A DNA stretch of 64,000 nucleotides, taken from NCBI GenBank assembly GCA_016927865.1, contig JAFGLU010000049.1, forward strand, positions 1 to 64,000, given 5' to 3'. How positions within the stretch are numbered: position 1 is the first letter of the stretch; each line of letters begins with the position of its first letter. The notes below the pieces were generated by a model, which made no database searches, was not told where the DNA came from, and saw only the letters and a program-made list of their open reading frames with translations. Origin of the DNA: Anaerolineaceae bacterium (GTDB lineage: Bacteria; Chloroflexota; Anaerolineae; Anaerolineales; Anaerolineaceae). A program made the position numbers and the translations under genes. This document shows, piece by piece, positions 1 through 8,827 of the stretch.

Positions 1-202
1 AAATTTGTTTGCGTCACAAACAAGATTATCACGTTTTGAACCCATTACCACCCTTTTTGTCCAGACCAGTTAGCGGAAACTAAAGTTAAACAATAACTTA
101 GGAACTGGATGGATGCGTCCTCGCGATTGTGTCCTCAAAACAAGTGACAATCCCGCAAAGAATCGGTAAAATGAACGTAACAGCAGACAAAAAGGTTGAG
201 AC
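1..202. other. Left-edge intergenic region
   Basis: No gene is seen before position 203. Positions 5-23 form a short inverted repeat (TTGTTTG, 5-nt spacer, CAAACAA) that could be an operator or the end of a terminator cut by the window edge. The rest shows no clear promoter. Confidence 0.4.
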
Positions 203-811
203 ATGAAAATATTCTTTGTGCGGCATGGCGAGAGCGAAGCCAACTTGCTGCGAGTCATCTCGAACCGCGGGCGCATCCACGGCTTGACCAACACGGGCAT
301 CGAACAGGCTCGCCAATTGGCCGGCCACTTTCGGGATTTCCCTGACCTGCGCATCTTCTCCAGCCCGCTGCTGCGCGCCATCCAAACCGCCCAACTCCTG
401 GCCGGAGAACTAAAAACCGCCATAACCATCATCGACGCCCTGCGCGAATATGACTGCGGCGACCTGGAAGGCCAAAGCGACCAGGCCGCCTGGGATGCCC
501 ACGCCGCGCTGCGCGAAGCCTGGCTGGTCCGCCGCGAATGGCATCTGCGCCGTCCGGGCGGCGAAAACTTCTTCGATATCCGCGACCGTTTTGTGCCATT
601 TCTCCATAAACTGCTGGATGAAGACGACCCTCGCCCCATTCTCATGGTTGGTCATGGAGGCACTTACATGTGTATCCTGCCGCTGGTATTGAATAACATC
701 AATTTCGAAGAAATCTACAGCCTACCCTTCCCCAACACAGGCTATGTGTTAGCCGAATCGACCCCTGAGGGTCTGGTGTGCAAGGAATGGTGCGGGATCA
801 CAAAAGACTAG
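203..811 (+). CDS. Histidine phosphatase family protein (phosphoglycerate mutase-like)
   Basis: This 202-residue protein opens with FFVRHGESEAN, the phosphohistidine motif of the histidine phosphatase superfamily (RHG at residues 7-9, His8 the nucleophile). The second catalytic His lies in MVGHGGTY near residue 151, and an acidic YDCGDLEG segment follows the usual position of the catalytic Glu. Family members remove phosphate from sugar phosphates, nucleotides or cobalamin precursors, and the substrate cannot be told from sequence. The start has an AAGGTTGAG ribosome-binding site. The gene stands alone: a 23-bp perfect hairpin follows it. No signal peptide is visible, so it should be cytoplasmic. 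Confidence 0.85.
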   Translation: MKIFFVRHGESEANLLRVISNRGRIHGLTNTGIEQARQLAGHFRDFPDLRIFSSPLLRAIQTAQLLAGELKTAITIIDALREYDCGDLEGQSDQAAWDAHAALREAWLVRREWHLRRPGGENFFDIRDRFVPFLHKLLDEDDPRPILMVGHGGTYMCILPLVLNNINFEEIYSLPFPNTGYVLAESTPEGLVCKEWCGITKD

Positions 812-875
812 ACATCTTCGCTTATAATTATCTCAAAGGTATTTCCCCCACATTTCTATCTGTAAACAGAAACTG

Positions 876-973
876 CTCAGAGGGTGGGAGAAGACCCTGA
901 ATTTTAGATGTATTTGGGGTACAAAGCGCCCCAAATACATCTAAAATTCAGTCCTCTTCCACCTCTGACTGAG
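876..973. repeat. Long hairpin repeat, family 1 copy 1
   Basis: The arms at 897-919 and 929-951 are perfectly complementary over 23 bp with a 9-nt loop. An imperfect outer stem extends the element to about 876-973. The left arm shares the series GGTGG, AGAAG, CCTGAATTT and TGTA with the hairpin at 14973. It sits between two same-strand genes and lacks a strong T-run, so it may be a mobile palindrome rather than a plain terminator. Confidence 0.75.
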
Positions 974-1009
974 TAGGAACTAAATATATTGATGTATAAG
1001 GAGAGAACT

Positions 1010-2173
1010 ATGCCAAGCACCGTCTATTTTGGTTCTGCCCACCAGGCCAAGCTGGTCGCCGAAGAAACCCTGCCCGCCAAGCTCGACCTGATTCTGGAAC
1101 AACTGCACCTGCGCGACCGCGTCAAGGGCGAGTTGGTGGTGTTGAAGATGCACACCGGCAGCAACATCGGCTACTCCACCATTCACCCGGTCTTCATCCG
1201 CAAGGTTGTCCAGGCCATTAAAGACGGTGGCGGCGAGCCGATGGTCGCTGATATCGACTGGGATGTGCAGCATTCCTACGCCCGTGGCTATTCTCCCGAA
1301 GTGCTGGGCTGCCCCATCTTCCCCATCGCCGGCCCCTCCGATAAGTATTACTATGCGCATAAACATCCCTACAAAGGCATTGAGGACTGGAAGCTGGGCG
1401 GCCTGATCCAGGATGCTACCTTCCTGGTCAACTTTTCCCACGCCAAAGGCCACCCCACCTGCGGCTACGGTGGGGCTGTCAAGAACCTGGCCCTGGGCTG
1501 CATGTCCGGCCCCACCCGCAGCGCCATGCACGACACCATGCACTACGATCAATATTGGTTCCCTGCTAAATGCCCCGATGCCGCCGTTCGCCAGCAGATC
1601 ATTGACTCTTGCCCCTTCGGCGCCATCGTCCAAGACAAACGCCAGGCCGACGGCTTGCATTTGCACATTGAAGGCTGCAACCAATGCGGGCGCTGCCTCA
1701 AGGTGGCCCCCGCGGGCAGCCTCAAGATCGACCCGGTCAACTTCCACACCTTCCAGGAAGCCTGCGCCATCAGCACCAGCATCAGCATGGGCACCTTTGC
1801 CAAAGAAAAGGCCACCCACATTTGCCTGGCCACCTTCATGACCCCCGTATGCGACTGCTTCGGCTTCACCAGCATGCCCATTCTCCCTGATGTGGGCATC
1901 TTCGGCTCCGATGACATCGTGGCCCTCGACCAGGCCGTGCTGGATGCCATTGGCAAGCACCCCCTGATCGAAGAAAACATCCCCACCTCGATGGAAGTCC
2001 ACACCCGCCAGGGCCACCCCCTGAGCTGGCTGCACGGCCCGCTCAAGGACCCCTATAAGGTGACAGAATACTGCGAAGCGCTGGGGCTCGGCACCCGACA
2101 GTATGAATTGGTGGACGTTCTGCCCGTGGAGGGGTTCACTCGCACCGAGGTCACCTACATTTCCGCCAGCTAG
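1010..2173 (+). CDS. DUF362 domain protein with Cys cluster
   Basis: The 387-residue product belongs to the DUF362 family of Fe-S-associated proteins of unknown function. The N-terminal two thirds carry DUF362-type segments (residues about 50-200, including NFSHAKGHPTCGYGGAVKNL). A ferredoxin-like cluster CNQCGRC follows at residues 223-229, but the expected fourth Cys-Pro is replaced by Ala-Pro. Later cysteines in the CDCFGF segment may complete a site. The start at 1010 is preferred over upstream TTG/ATG codons because AAGGAGAG lies 5-10 nt before it. A Nif3-like gene starts 9 nt after the stop, so the two are probably one operon. A second DUF362 protein without this cluster is at 39048-40292. 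Confidence 0.8.
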   Translation: MPSTVYFGSAHQAKLVAEETLPAKLDLILEQLHLRDRVKGELVVLKMHTGSNIGYSTIHPVFIRKVVQAIKDGGGEPMVADIDWDVQHSYARGYSPEVLGCPIFPIAGPSDKYYYAHKHPYKGIEDWKLGGLIQDATFLVNFSHAKGHPTCGYGGAVKNLALGCMSGPTRSAMHDTMHYDQYWFPAKCPDAAVRQQIIDSCPFGAIVQDKRQADGLHLHIEGCNQCGRCLKVAPAGSLKIDPVNFHTFQEACAISTSISMGTFAKEKATHICLATFMTPVCDCFGFTSMPILPDVGIFGSDDIVALDQAVLDAIGKHPLIEENIPTSMEVHTRQGHPLSWLHGPLKDPYKVTEYCEALGLGTRQYELVDVLPVEGFTRTEVTYISAS

Positions 2174-2182
2174 GAGGCAAGC

Positions 2183-2971
2183 GTGTCTCTCACCATCCAG
2201 CAAGTCATTGATACCATTCTGGCCGGCATGACTAAGCCGCCGGAAGCCGAAACCGTGGACGGATTCAAGTCCGGCGATCCCAGCCAACCCGTCAAGGGTG
2301 TGGTCACTACCTTCATTGCCACCCCGGAAGTCATCCGCAAAGCCGCCGCGGCGGGCGCCAACCTGATCATCACCCACGAGCCCACCTATTACACCCACAT
2401 CGATCAGACCGATTGGCTGGCCGAAAACGAGCAGTACCACGCCAAAAAAGCGTTGATCGAAGAGCTGGGCATGACCATCTGGCGCTTCCACGATGGCTGG
2501 CACCGCACCCAACCCGACGGAATTCTGACCGGCATGGTGGCCCAACTGGGCTGGCAGGCCTACCAGGAACCCGACGACCCGTGGATTTTCAACATCCCCG
2601 CCAGCACCCTGCTGGAGACCGCCCGGCACTTCCAGGACAAGCTGAATGCCTCCAACCTGCGTTATCTGGGCCCCGATGATTTGCCTTGCCGGCGTGTGGC
2701 CTTCCTGCCTGGCGCCATCTGGGAAAAGTGGCAGATCAACGCCCTCAGCAAAGCCGACGTTCTGGCGGCGGGCGAAGCCAACGAATGGTCGGTGGCAGAA
2801 TTTGCTCGCGATTCGCAATCCCTGGGCAAGCCCAAAGGCTTGATCCTGATCGGGCATGTGTCCAGCGAGGAAGGCGGCATGGAATATCTGGGCGAATGGC
2901 TGCAGGAGCGCATCCCCGGTCTGCCGGTCACGCATATCCCCGCCGGGGCTCCGCCGATTAAGAAGCTGTAA
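2183..2971 (+). CDS. Nif3-like dinuclear metal center protein
   Basis: The 262-residue sequence matches the Nif3/NGG1p-interacting-factor-3 family. It has an N-terminal segment KGVVTTFIATPEVIRKAAAA followed by ANLIITHEPTYY, where the His of THEP is a typical metal ligand. A C-terminal GHVSSEEGGMEYLGEW segment supplies the usual second His/Glu set. Family members form toroidal hexamers with a dinuclear metal site. GTP cyclohydrolase or other hydrolase roles have been proposed, but the biochemical job is not settled. The start is GTG at 2183 with a strong AGGAGG site. It lies directly behind the DUF362 gene and is probably co-transcribed with it. Confidence 0.8.
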   Translation: MSLTIQQVIDTILAGMTKPPEAETVDGFKSGDPSQPVKGVVTTFIATPEVIRKAAAAGANLIITHEPTYYTHIDQTDWLAENEQYHAKKALIEELGMTIWRFHDGWHRTQPDGILTGMVAQLGWQAYQEPDDPWIFNIPASTLLETARHFQDKLNASNLRYLGPDDLPCRRVAFLPGAIWEKWQINALSKADVLAAGEANEWSVAEFARDSQSLGKPKGLILIGHVSSEEGGMEYLGEWLQERIPGLPVTHIPAGAPPIKKL

Positions 2972-3241
2972 TTTTCCGGTAGGGGGCGGGTCTCCCGACC
3001 CGCGAAATGATTTTTGAGACACATTTATGTAGGGGGCAATTCATGAATTGCCCCCTACCCGGTACAGCCGTTACTCGGACATGATGATCATACCTTCGGT
3101 AGGGGCGAGGCGGAATCACGGATCCAATATACCGCGGCGCCTTGTAGCCTCGCCCCGGGCAAGGATTCGAACGGGCGAGGCTCACACATCCAGGCAGCAG
3201 GGTTGTCGAATCTCGCCTAGCCCCTACCACAACTACCCGGC
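2972..3241. repeat. Intergenic region with short GTAGGGG hairpins (family 3)
   Basis: This convergent gap holds three copies of a GTAGGGG-type start. The first, near 2980-3003, has the stem GCGGGTC/GACCCGC. The second, 3031-3058, is a near-perfect palindrome (GGGGGCAATT/AATTGCCCCC). The third begins near 3099 and pairs imperfectly with GCCTCGCCCC near 3150. These short hairpins resemble REP-like repeats; one or more may also end transcription from the two convergent genes. Confidence 0.55.
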
Positions 3242-4732
3242 CTACGCGCCGATATTAGTGTCGTCCTCGCCATCTGGTCCGGGCGCGGTGACCGCGCCGC
3301 TACCGAGCCCGTTTTGTTCGTCCAGATCTTCTTCGAGCAGCGTGCCCTCCTCGATCTGCTCCGTCCCATTCACCAAACCCAGGACTCCCTCGGGCAAAGC
3401 GGGGGCTTCTTCTTCCTCTTCCCCGCCATTGGCCGCGGCGGGCGTATGCGGGCGCACAAAACGCCACAACAAAATCGCCCCAATCAAGCGTCCGATGCCC
3501 GAAACCAGGAAGATGGTGGCAAAACCGAACGTCTCCACCACCACGCCGCCCAGGGCCGCCCCCACCGCCAGCGACAGCGCCACCGAAATTTGGAACAGCG
3601 CCACATAGCGCGGCCTGCCATCCGCCGGGCTGATTTCTAGCAGGAAGTTGAACGCCGCCAACCCTTGCCCTGCCCAAAAGACTCCCGCGAGAATTTGCAC
3701 AAACCAGGGGTCCCACGGGCGAAACGTGTAAATCCACAGTACCGGCACAATGGGGATCAAGAAATGGGTGAGCAGCATCACCTTGCGCGCCCCCCATTGG
3801 TCGTTGAGCCAGCCAAAGAAGCGCAGCGCCGGCAGCCCGGCCAGGCTGGCAATGATGTTCAGCACGCCCACGATCTCCGGGGTGGCTTTGAGCACTTCCA
3901 CCTGGTATACGCTGAAGAACGGCCCGGCGATGTTCAAGGAAAGGCTCCACACCATCATCGCCACGCAGAACATGAGGAAGTTGCGATCGCCGCGCAGCGC
4001 CTGGAGCAAAGCCTTGGGCGAATAGGCCGACAGCGCCGCCCCCGTGGCTTGACGTGGCTCTTCGTGCAGCCGGGAGAAGGAATACGAGGCCCCCGCGCCA
4101 AACAAAAAGGCCATCATATAGCCGATCTGATAACCCAGGAGTCCGCCAACGCGCGTGATGATCGAGCCCCCCAGGTAAGTCACGCCGATGTTGGCGACGC
4201 CCATAGCCGAATTGCGCGTGCCAAAGTATCGCCCGCGCCATTGCAACGGGACAATATCGGCGGTCAGCGCGGTCCAGGCCGGGTTGCTCAGGTTGGTAAA
4301 CCCGTCCATGACGATCTTCATCCCAATGGCCACCGCCACCATGGCCGGGCCCTGGACAAAGAAGGGCAGAATGGCCAGGCACAACAGCGCCAGGCGAGCC
4401 ACCCCGCCGCCGCTGGCCACCACCAGCCATTTGCGGCTGGGCATCCGCTCGGCCAAAATAGCGCCCGGAATCAACAACACCACCGCCATCAGGCTGGCCA
4501 GCGAGGTCATCAGGCCAATCTGGCCTTTGGTCGCCCCCAGCGCCAGGACAAAAAGCGTCAAATAGGTGAGGTTGATGGCTTCCTGCGAAGAGGCCAGGAT
4601 ACCGTCGGCAAAGTACCAGCGCAAATTGCGCTGCGCTTGATCGGGCAGTTGCGCCGACCAGGCCCCGCCCGCGCTGGTATGCGCCGCCACCCGGCGCAAT
4701 CGTTCCCATAAGATCGACAAGGATTGCCGCAT
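3242..4732 (-). CDS. MFS transporter
   Basis: The protein of 496 residues has about twelve hydrophobic segments in the 6+6 pattern of the major facilitator superfamily, and a cytoplasmic loop after TM2 with LAERMPSRKW, resembling the family A-motif region. The substrate is not evident. The C-terminal 60 residues are acidic and glutamate-rich (EEEEEE-like runs) and look disordered. The start at 4732 is preferred because the longer reading frame would overlap most of the upstream c-di-AMP receptor gene. The two genes are 8 nt apart and probably co-transcribed, hinting at second-messenger control of transport (inference). Confidence 0.8.
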   Translation of the reverse strand: MRQSLSILWERLRRVAAHTSAGGAWSAQLPDQAQRNLRWYFADGILASSQEAINLTYLTLFVLALGATKGQIGLMTSLASLMAVVLLIPGAILAERMPSRKWLVVASGGGVARLALLCLAILPFFVQGPAMVAVAIGMKIVMDGFTNLSNPAWTALTADIVPLQWRGRYFGTRNSAMGVANIGVTYLGGSIITRVGGLLGYQIGYMMAFLFGAGASYSFSRLHEEPRQATGAALSAYSPKALLQALRGDRNFLMFCVAMMVWSLSLNIAGPFFSVYQVEVLKATPEIVGVLNIIASLAGLPALRFFGWLNDQWGARKVMLLTHFLIPIVPVLWIYTFRPWDPWFVQILAGVFWAGQGLAAFNFLLEISPADGRPRYVALFQISVALSLAVGAALGGVVVETFGFATIFLVSGIGRLIGAILLWRFVRPHTPAAANGGEEEEEAPALPEGVLGLVNGTEQIEEGTLLEEDLDEQNGLGSGAVTAPGPDGEDDTNIGA

Positions 4733-4740
4733 AGGGGGGG

Positions 4741-5085
4741 TTAGAAGACCTCGTAATATTCGATGGGTAAACTGTAGATCAACGCGCTGCCCACCTGGGC
4801 CTCGATCAACATGGGCGGCAGGCCCTCTGGCATGACAAACTGGCCCTGTGAGGGAATATACTGAGGGCGAGGTTTGCAGGCTTTCGCTACCAGGGCTTTC
4901 AATGCATCGTAACGAGCGGAATCGGTGCCCAGCAACAGGCACACCGTCCCGGTTTGCATCAAACCACCAGCCTGCACCAGGGTAAAGCGGAATCCCTGCT
5001 TCACCAGCAGCCTGCCCAAGGCTTTGGCCTGGTCATCCGCGACCATTACCATCACCAGTCGATTGATCGTTTCGCCCGCTTCCAT
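4741..5085 (-). CDS. Cyclic-di-AMP receptor (DUF970/DarA-like)
   Basis: The 114-residue protein matches the PII-like DUF970 family (DarA/PstA). It has an N-terminal strand INRLVMVMVADDQ, a helix KALGRLLVKQGFR, and a glycine loop QAGGLMQTGTVCLLLG like the family c-di-AMP-binding loop. Known members bind cyclic di-AMP as trimers in the cytoplasm; their targets are mostly unknown. The start at 5085 has the ribosome-binding site GAGGGA. An ATG 21 nt upstream is possible but less well placed. The MFS transporter gene follows within 8 nt and may encode the regulated partner. No c-di-AMP cyclase lies in this window. Confidence 0.82.
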   Translation of the reverse strand: MEAGETINRLVMVMVADDQAKALGRLLVKQGFRFTLVQAGGLMQTGTVCLLLGTDSARYDALKALVAKACKPRPQYIPSQGQFVMPEGLPPMLIEAQVGSALIYSLPIEYYEVF

Positions 5086-5153
5086 CGTCTTCCCTCGTCC
5101 AAGCATGTTCCGCCCCGTTCACCAGGGCACCCCCGCATTATATCACCTTGTCA

Positions 5154-5255
5154 TCTGCTCCCTCTCCCTTTGAGGGACAGGGTTGAGGTGTAGGTGAAAT
5201 CAAAGCCGCCCCTTCTGCTCCCTCTCCCTTCCAGGGAGAGGGCTGGGGTGAGGGT
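5154..5255. repeat. Tandem REP-like element
   Basis: TCTGCTCCCTCTCCCTT occurs at 5154-5170 and again at 5214-5230, exactly 60 bp apart. Each copy is followed by a complementary GAGGGA or GGGAGAGGG segment and a GGTTGAGG/GGGGTGAGG tail. This gives two short hairpins typical of REP-like intergenic repeats. A related sequence lies at 17001-17040. Confidence 0.6.
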
Positions 5256-5270
5256 AAGTTGCGCCCAGAT

Positions 5271-5356
5271 GTCGGATTTCGGACGGGCGCCGCTCGCAAA
5301 AAAACGCTTCACCGTCCCTTCCGCATGCCGCCTCGGCCGTCCTCAATCCGACCTAC
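5271..5356. repeat. Palindromic element, family 2, partial copy C
   Basis: This is the right half of the element seen complete at 7144-7289 and 17024-17173. It begins with GTCGGATTTCGG, the inner-hairpin arm, and ends with the terminal repeat CCTCAATCCGACCTAC at 5341-5356. The left half is missing, so the copy looks truncated, with the tandem REP-like repeat abutting it. Confidence 0.5.
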
Positions 5357-5444
5357 TTCCCGCTCATCTAAATCATGTATAATAGATTCTTACTGTATTC
5401 TGTCCACAATTCTGATCCCATCCACATCCTGGAGAAAACCGCAC

Positions 5445-6083
5445 ATGGCCAAAAGACTGGTTCTTGTCGCCGGAAACATCGGTTCGGGGAAAACCTCCCT
5501 GACCGAACGGATTGGAGAACGCCTGGGTTGGCACACCGCCTACGAATCGGTCGGCGACAACCCCTACCTGGCTCGCTTCTACGAAGACATGCGCGCCTGG
5601 TCCTTTCACCTGCAAGTCTTCTTCCTCGGGCATCGCGCCCAACAGCACATGGACATGTGGAACGACCCCCGCTCGGCCATCATCGACCGCTCCATCTACG
5701 AAGACGCCTACATCTTTGCCCGCGCGCTCAACCACATGGGCAACCTCAGCGAAACCGATTACCAATCCTACCGCCGGGTGTTCGACCTGGTGGTGCGCAG
5801 CCTGCCCGCCCCCTCCTTGCTGGTTTATCTCAAAGCCCCCGTGCCCGTGCTCATGGAGCGCATCCGCAAGCGCGCCCGCAACATGGAAACCGGCATCTCC
5901 GCCGATTACCTTGAACTGCTGGACAGCTTCTATGATGAATGGCTGGGCGCCTTTGACCTTTGCCCGGTCCTCACCCTGCGCACCGACGACCTGGATTTCG
6001 TCCACCGCGCCCGCCACCTCAAGCTGGTTGTTGACCGCATCCAGGAAAAGCTCTCCGGCAAAGAAGAAATGATCCTGGAGTAG
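5445..6083 (+). CDS. Deoxynucleoside kinase
   Basis: The 212-residue product carries a P-loop VAGNIGSGKTSL at residues 7-18, ESVGDNPYLARFY (the family Glu and substrate loop), DRSIYED near residues 82-88 (the DRS signature with catalytic-site Arg), and a lid segment RIRKRARNMETGI. These mark the deoxyadenosine/deoxyguanosine kinase family, which phosphorylates salvaged deoxynucleosides with ATP. The specific base is not predictable. The start at 5445 (GGAGAAAACC site upstream) gives the usual family length; the open frame extends 62 codons upstream into a repeat and is not coding. A secreted protein gene starts 2 nt after the stop. Confidence 0.88.
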   Translation: MAKRLVLVAGNIGSGKTSLTERIGERLGWHTAYESVGDNPYLARFYEDMRAWSFHLQVFFLGHRAQQHMDMWNDPRSAIIDRSIYEDAYIFARALNHMGNLSETDYQSYRRVFDLVVRSLPAPSLLVYLKAPVPVLMERIRKRARNMETGISADYLELLDSFYDEWLGAFDLCPVLTLRTDDLDFVHRARHLKLVVDRIQEKLSGKEEMILE

Positions 6084-6085
6084 GC

Positions 6086-7111
6086 ATGAAAAAACGCGCT
6101 GCCGTTCCGCTGCTCTCTGCCCTGCTGCTCACCGCCGGAGTCCTGGGCGCGCAAACCCGCGGAATCTTGCCCGTCTACGGGCAAACCGGGACGCTCGTCC
6201 CCTGGGCTTACCTGCCGCTGGTCGCCCGCGGCGAGCCCGGACCCAGCCTGTCCGGCTGCCCCATGTTTCCCGCCGACAACATCTGGAACCACCGGGTAGA
6301 CACGCTGCCCGTTCATGCCCGCTCCGACGAGTACGTCGCCAGCATCGGGACCAGTGACCACCTGCACCCTGACTTCGGCTCCGGCGAATGGAACGGCGCG
6401 CCCATCGGCATTCCCTACGTGGTGGTGCCCGGCACGCAGCCCAAATTCTATGTTGACTTTGACTACGACGACGAAAGCGACCCTGGCCCCTACCCCATTC
6501 CGCCCAATCCGCCCATCGAGGGCGGCTATGACCGGCATATTCTGATGGTCGACAAAGACAACTGCAAGCTGTATGAATTATTCGCTGCGTACTATGATCC
6601 CGCCGATGGCTGGCAAGCCGGTTCGGGAGCCATCTTCGATCTGCACTCCAACCTGCTGCGCCCCGATGAGTGGACCTCGGCGGACGCCGCCGGGCTGCCC
6701 ATCCTGCCGGGCTTGGTGCGCTACGATGAGGTGGCCTCCGGGGTCATCCGTCACGCCATCCGCTTCACCGCTTTCCCCACCCAGGGTGATTATGTCTGGC
6801 CCGCCCGGCATGAAGCCTCCAGCGTCACCGACCTCAACGTGCCGCCCATGGGCCAGCGCTTCCGCCTCAAAGCGTCCTTCAACATCAGCGGCTACCCCGC
6901 CGAAGTGCGCGTCATCCTGCAAGCCTTCAAGGATTACGGCATCATCCTGGCCGACAACGGCTCGAACTGGTACATCAGCGGCGTGCCCGACGAGCGCTGG
7001 GACAACGAAATCTTGGTCGACGCGTTTCACGGCATCGACGGCATCAATTTTGAAGCCGTCGACTCCAGCGGGTTGATGATCGATCCCGACTCGGGCCAGG
7101 CCAGGCCGTAG
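6086..7111 (+). CDS. Conserved secreted protein, function unknown
   Basis: The protein has 341 residues with a signal peptide at about residues 1-22 (KKR, then a Leu/Ala-rich core). Shortly after comes AYLPLVARG, a short LPLVxR motif also seen at the very C terminus of the beta-helix protein ending at 35952. The body has conserved-looking segments, NGAPIGIPYVVV, YDRHILMVDKDNCKLYELF and KDYGIILADNGSNW, but I do not recognise a named domain. It starts 2 nt after the deoxynucleoside kinase stop, though a functional link is unlikely. It is followed by a complete family 2 palindromic element. Location is probably extracellular or on the cell surface. Confidence 0.65.
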   Translation: MKKRAAVPLLSALLLTAGVLGAQTRGILPVYGQTGTLVPWAYLPLVARGEPGPSLSGCPMFPADNIWNHRVDTLPVHARSDEYVASIGTSDHLHPDFGSGEWNGAPIGIPYVVVPGTQPKFYVDFDYDDESDPGPYPIPPNPPIEGGYDRHILMVDKDNCKLYELFAAYYDPADGWQAGSGAIFDLHSNLLRPDEWTSADAAGLPILPGLVRYDEVASGVIRHAIRFTAFPTQGDYVWPARHEASSVTDLNVPPMGQRFRLKASFNISGYPAEVRVILQAFKDYGIILADNGSNWYISGVPDERWDNEILVDAFHGIDGINFEAVDSSGLMIDPDSGQARP

Positions 7112-7143
7112 TTGACGAGCTTGACACAAATTGGCGATTCCAT

Positions 7144-7289
7144 TGTAGGCCGGGTTGAGGGGCTTTCGTCCGATAATCTACCCATTCATCAACTGCCCCA
7201 AAACCCGACAAAAAACCGTAATGTCGGGTTTCGGGGCAATTGACTGGCAAATTAATCGTCTTACAATCGGCCCCTCAACCCGACCTACA
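7144..7289. repeat. Palindromic element, family 2, complete copy A
   Basis: The ends form near-perfect terminal inverted repeats, 7144-7163 and 7270-7289, matching at 19 of 20 positions. Between them lies a second hairpin at 7189-7243 with arms around CCCGACA and TGTCGGG. The same nested layout appears at 17024-17173 and in part at 5271-5356. No reading frame lies inside, so it is MITE-like or REP-like. It may also act as terminator between convergent genes. Confidence 0.65.
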
Positions 7290-7303
7290 AAATACTACCC
7301 AAC

Positions 7304-8350
7304 TCACTCCCCCCGCAACTTGTAATGCACCACGCTCTGCTCGCGCAGGCGCTGGGCGGCTGTCTCGGGGGTCAGGTCGCGCTGCGGCATGCCCAACATC
7401 TCAAAGCCCACCATGAACTTGCGCACCGTGGCCGAGCGCAGCAGCGGCGGGTAGTAATGGGCGTGGAAGTGCTGCCCCGGATAGGCCTTGCCGTCTGTGG
7501 GCGCCTGGTGGAAGCCCATCGAATACGAGAAGGGCGTCTCGAACAGGTTGTCGTAGCGCACGGTCAGCTTTTGCAGGATGTCCGCTAGACCGCTCACCTG
7601 CCCGGCGGTTAGATCGGGCAGCGAGCCGCAGTGCTGGTTGGCCACCAGCAAAATCTCAAACGGCCACACCGCCCAGAAAGGCACCAGGGCCGTAAAATGC
7701 TCGTTCTCCACCACCACCCGCTCGCCCAGCTTGCGCTCTTCGGCCACATAATCGCACAGCAGGCACGAACCGTGCTCGCGCAGGTATTCGCCCTGGCGAG
7801 CCAGCTCGGCGGCAGGCTCGTTGGGGATGTGCCCAATGGCCCACACCTGGCTGTGCGGGTGCGGGTTGGAGGCCCCCATCATGGCCCCGTTGTTTTCAAA
7901 GATTTGCACATAATTCACGAAGTCTTTAGCCCCCAACTCCACCGTCTGCTCCGTCCAGGTGCGCACCACCGCCTCCACGTCCGCCGGTCCCATCAACGGC
8001 AGCGAGAGGTCGTGACGCGGCGAGAAGCAAATCACCCGGCAAATGCCCGCCTCTTCCTCCGCCACCAGCAGCGGGCTGCCCATGCCCGTCGCCTCACCGC
8101 CCTCTTCGGGCAGCAGCAGCGCGGCAAAGTCGTTGTCGAACACGAAAGTTTCCGTGTAAGGCGGGTTCATCACCCCCACCGAGCGCTGGTTGCCGGGGCA
8201 CAGGTAGCAGGTCGGGTCGTAATGCGGCAGCTTGGCCGGGGGAATCTTTTCCACCTGTCCCAGCCAGGGGCGGCGCGCACGGTGCGGCGACACCAGCACC
8301 CATTGTCCGGTCAGCAAGTTCAAACGACGGTGAGGGCGATCAAAATTCAT
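7304..8350 (-). CDS. galT: Galactose-1-phosphate uridylyltransferase
   Basis: The 348-residue product has the GalT signature HPHSQVW with the catalytic HxH histidines, plus the zinc ligand pairs CYLCPGN and CLLCDY. GalT exchanges UMP between UDP-glucose and galactose-1-phosphate in the Leloir pathway. The start at 8350 ([13 protein letters not shown]) follows an AAAGGATC site; the 54-codon extension upstream is not supported. The length fits the family. No galK or galE is adjacent, but a beta-galactosidase gene at 44593-47694 could supply galactose. Cytoplasmic. Confidence 0.9.
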   Translation of the reverse strand: MNFDRPHRRLNLLTGQWVLVSPHRARRPWLGQVEKIPPAKLPHYDPTCYLCPGNQRSVGVMNPPYTETFVFDNDFAALLLPEEGGEATGMGSPLLVAEEEAGICRVICFSPRHDLSLPLMGPADVEAVVRTWTEQTVELGAKDFVNYVQIFENNGAMMGASNPHPHSQVWAIGHIPNEPAAELARQGEYLREHGSCLLCDYVAEERKLGERVVVENEHFTALVPFWAVWPFEILLVANQHCGSLPDLTAGQVSGLADILQKLTVRYDNLFETPFSYSMGFHQAPTDGKAYPGQHFHAHYYPPLLRSATVRKFMVGFEMLGMPQRDLTPETAAQRLREQSVVHYKLRGE

Positions 8351-8827
8351 GGCGCTCGATCCTTTCGATGGGGAAGGAATGGATTGATGGGTATTATAAT
8401 GCCGATTCCTGGAGTGTCTTTTGCTGCCTTCAGGAATTAACGTAGGAAAAACCGCATTTGGTGTGTAAGCGCGGTTTCTGCCACGGCAATTCCGAGAAAG
8501 GTACTTTTTCAAAAAAATTCCATCTTGAAATGCGCCAGAAACGCGCTATTATTTATTAAGTAGATAAACATATCTAATTATAGCAACTTTGTTTTACTCT
8601 GATGTTATTCTGGACGCGATGAACCAGGGTTGAAATTGGTCGCACACCTGTAATACCCGATCAACGCTTACACTATCCCACCATAGCCAATTCAGGAAAC
8701 ACCTTGGGGAGCCAATTGCGAAACCGGCCAGATGGTCGGTTCTTATTTTTTAACCCCGGAGGTGATGCCTATGTCATTTGACGGAAGGGGAAAAATAATC
8801 TTTGCCTGTTTTGAAAAGGAGCAAGTG
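8351..8827. other. Divergent intergenic region
   Basis: About 480 bases separate galT (minus) from the secreted protein gene (plus). The middle, about 8500-8620, is AT-rich and could hold promoters for both. A reading frame runs in from 8732, but its early codons have no ribosome-binding site. I see no RNA gene or repeat here. Confidence 0.4.

Noticed and set aside
980-3022. 680-codon open frame on the minus strand
   Set aside because: It is an antisense shadow of the DUF362 and Nif3-like genes, caused by their GC-rich codon use; it has no family motif or ribosome-binding site.
3140-3200. T-loop-like ATTCGAAC suggesting a minus-strand tRNA
   Set aside because: The flanking bases do not form a T-stem, and no acceptor or anticodon arms can be drawn; the segment is part of GC-rich hairpin repeats.
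8732-8827. N-terminal extension of the secreted propeller-like protein
   Set aside because: The signal peptide begins at 8828, directly after an AAGGAGC site; the upstream codons have no ribosome-binding site.
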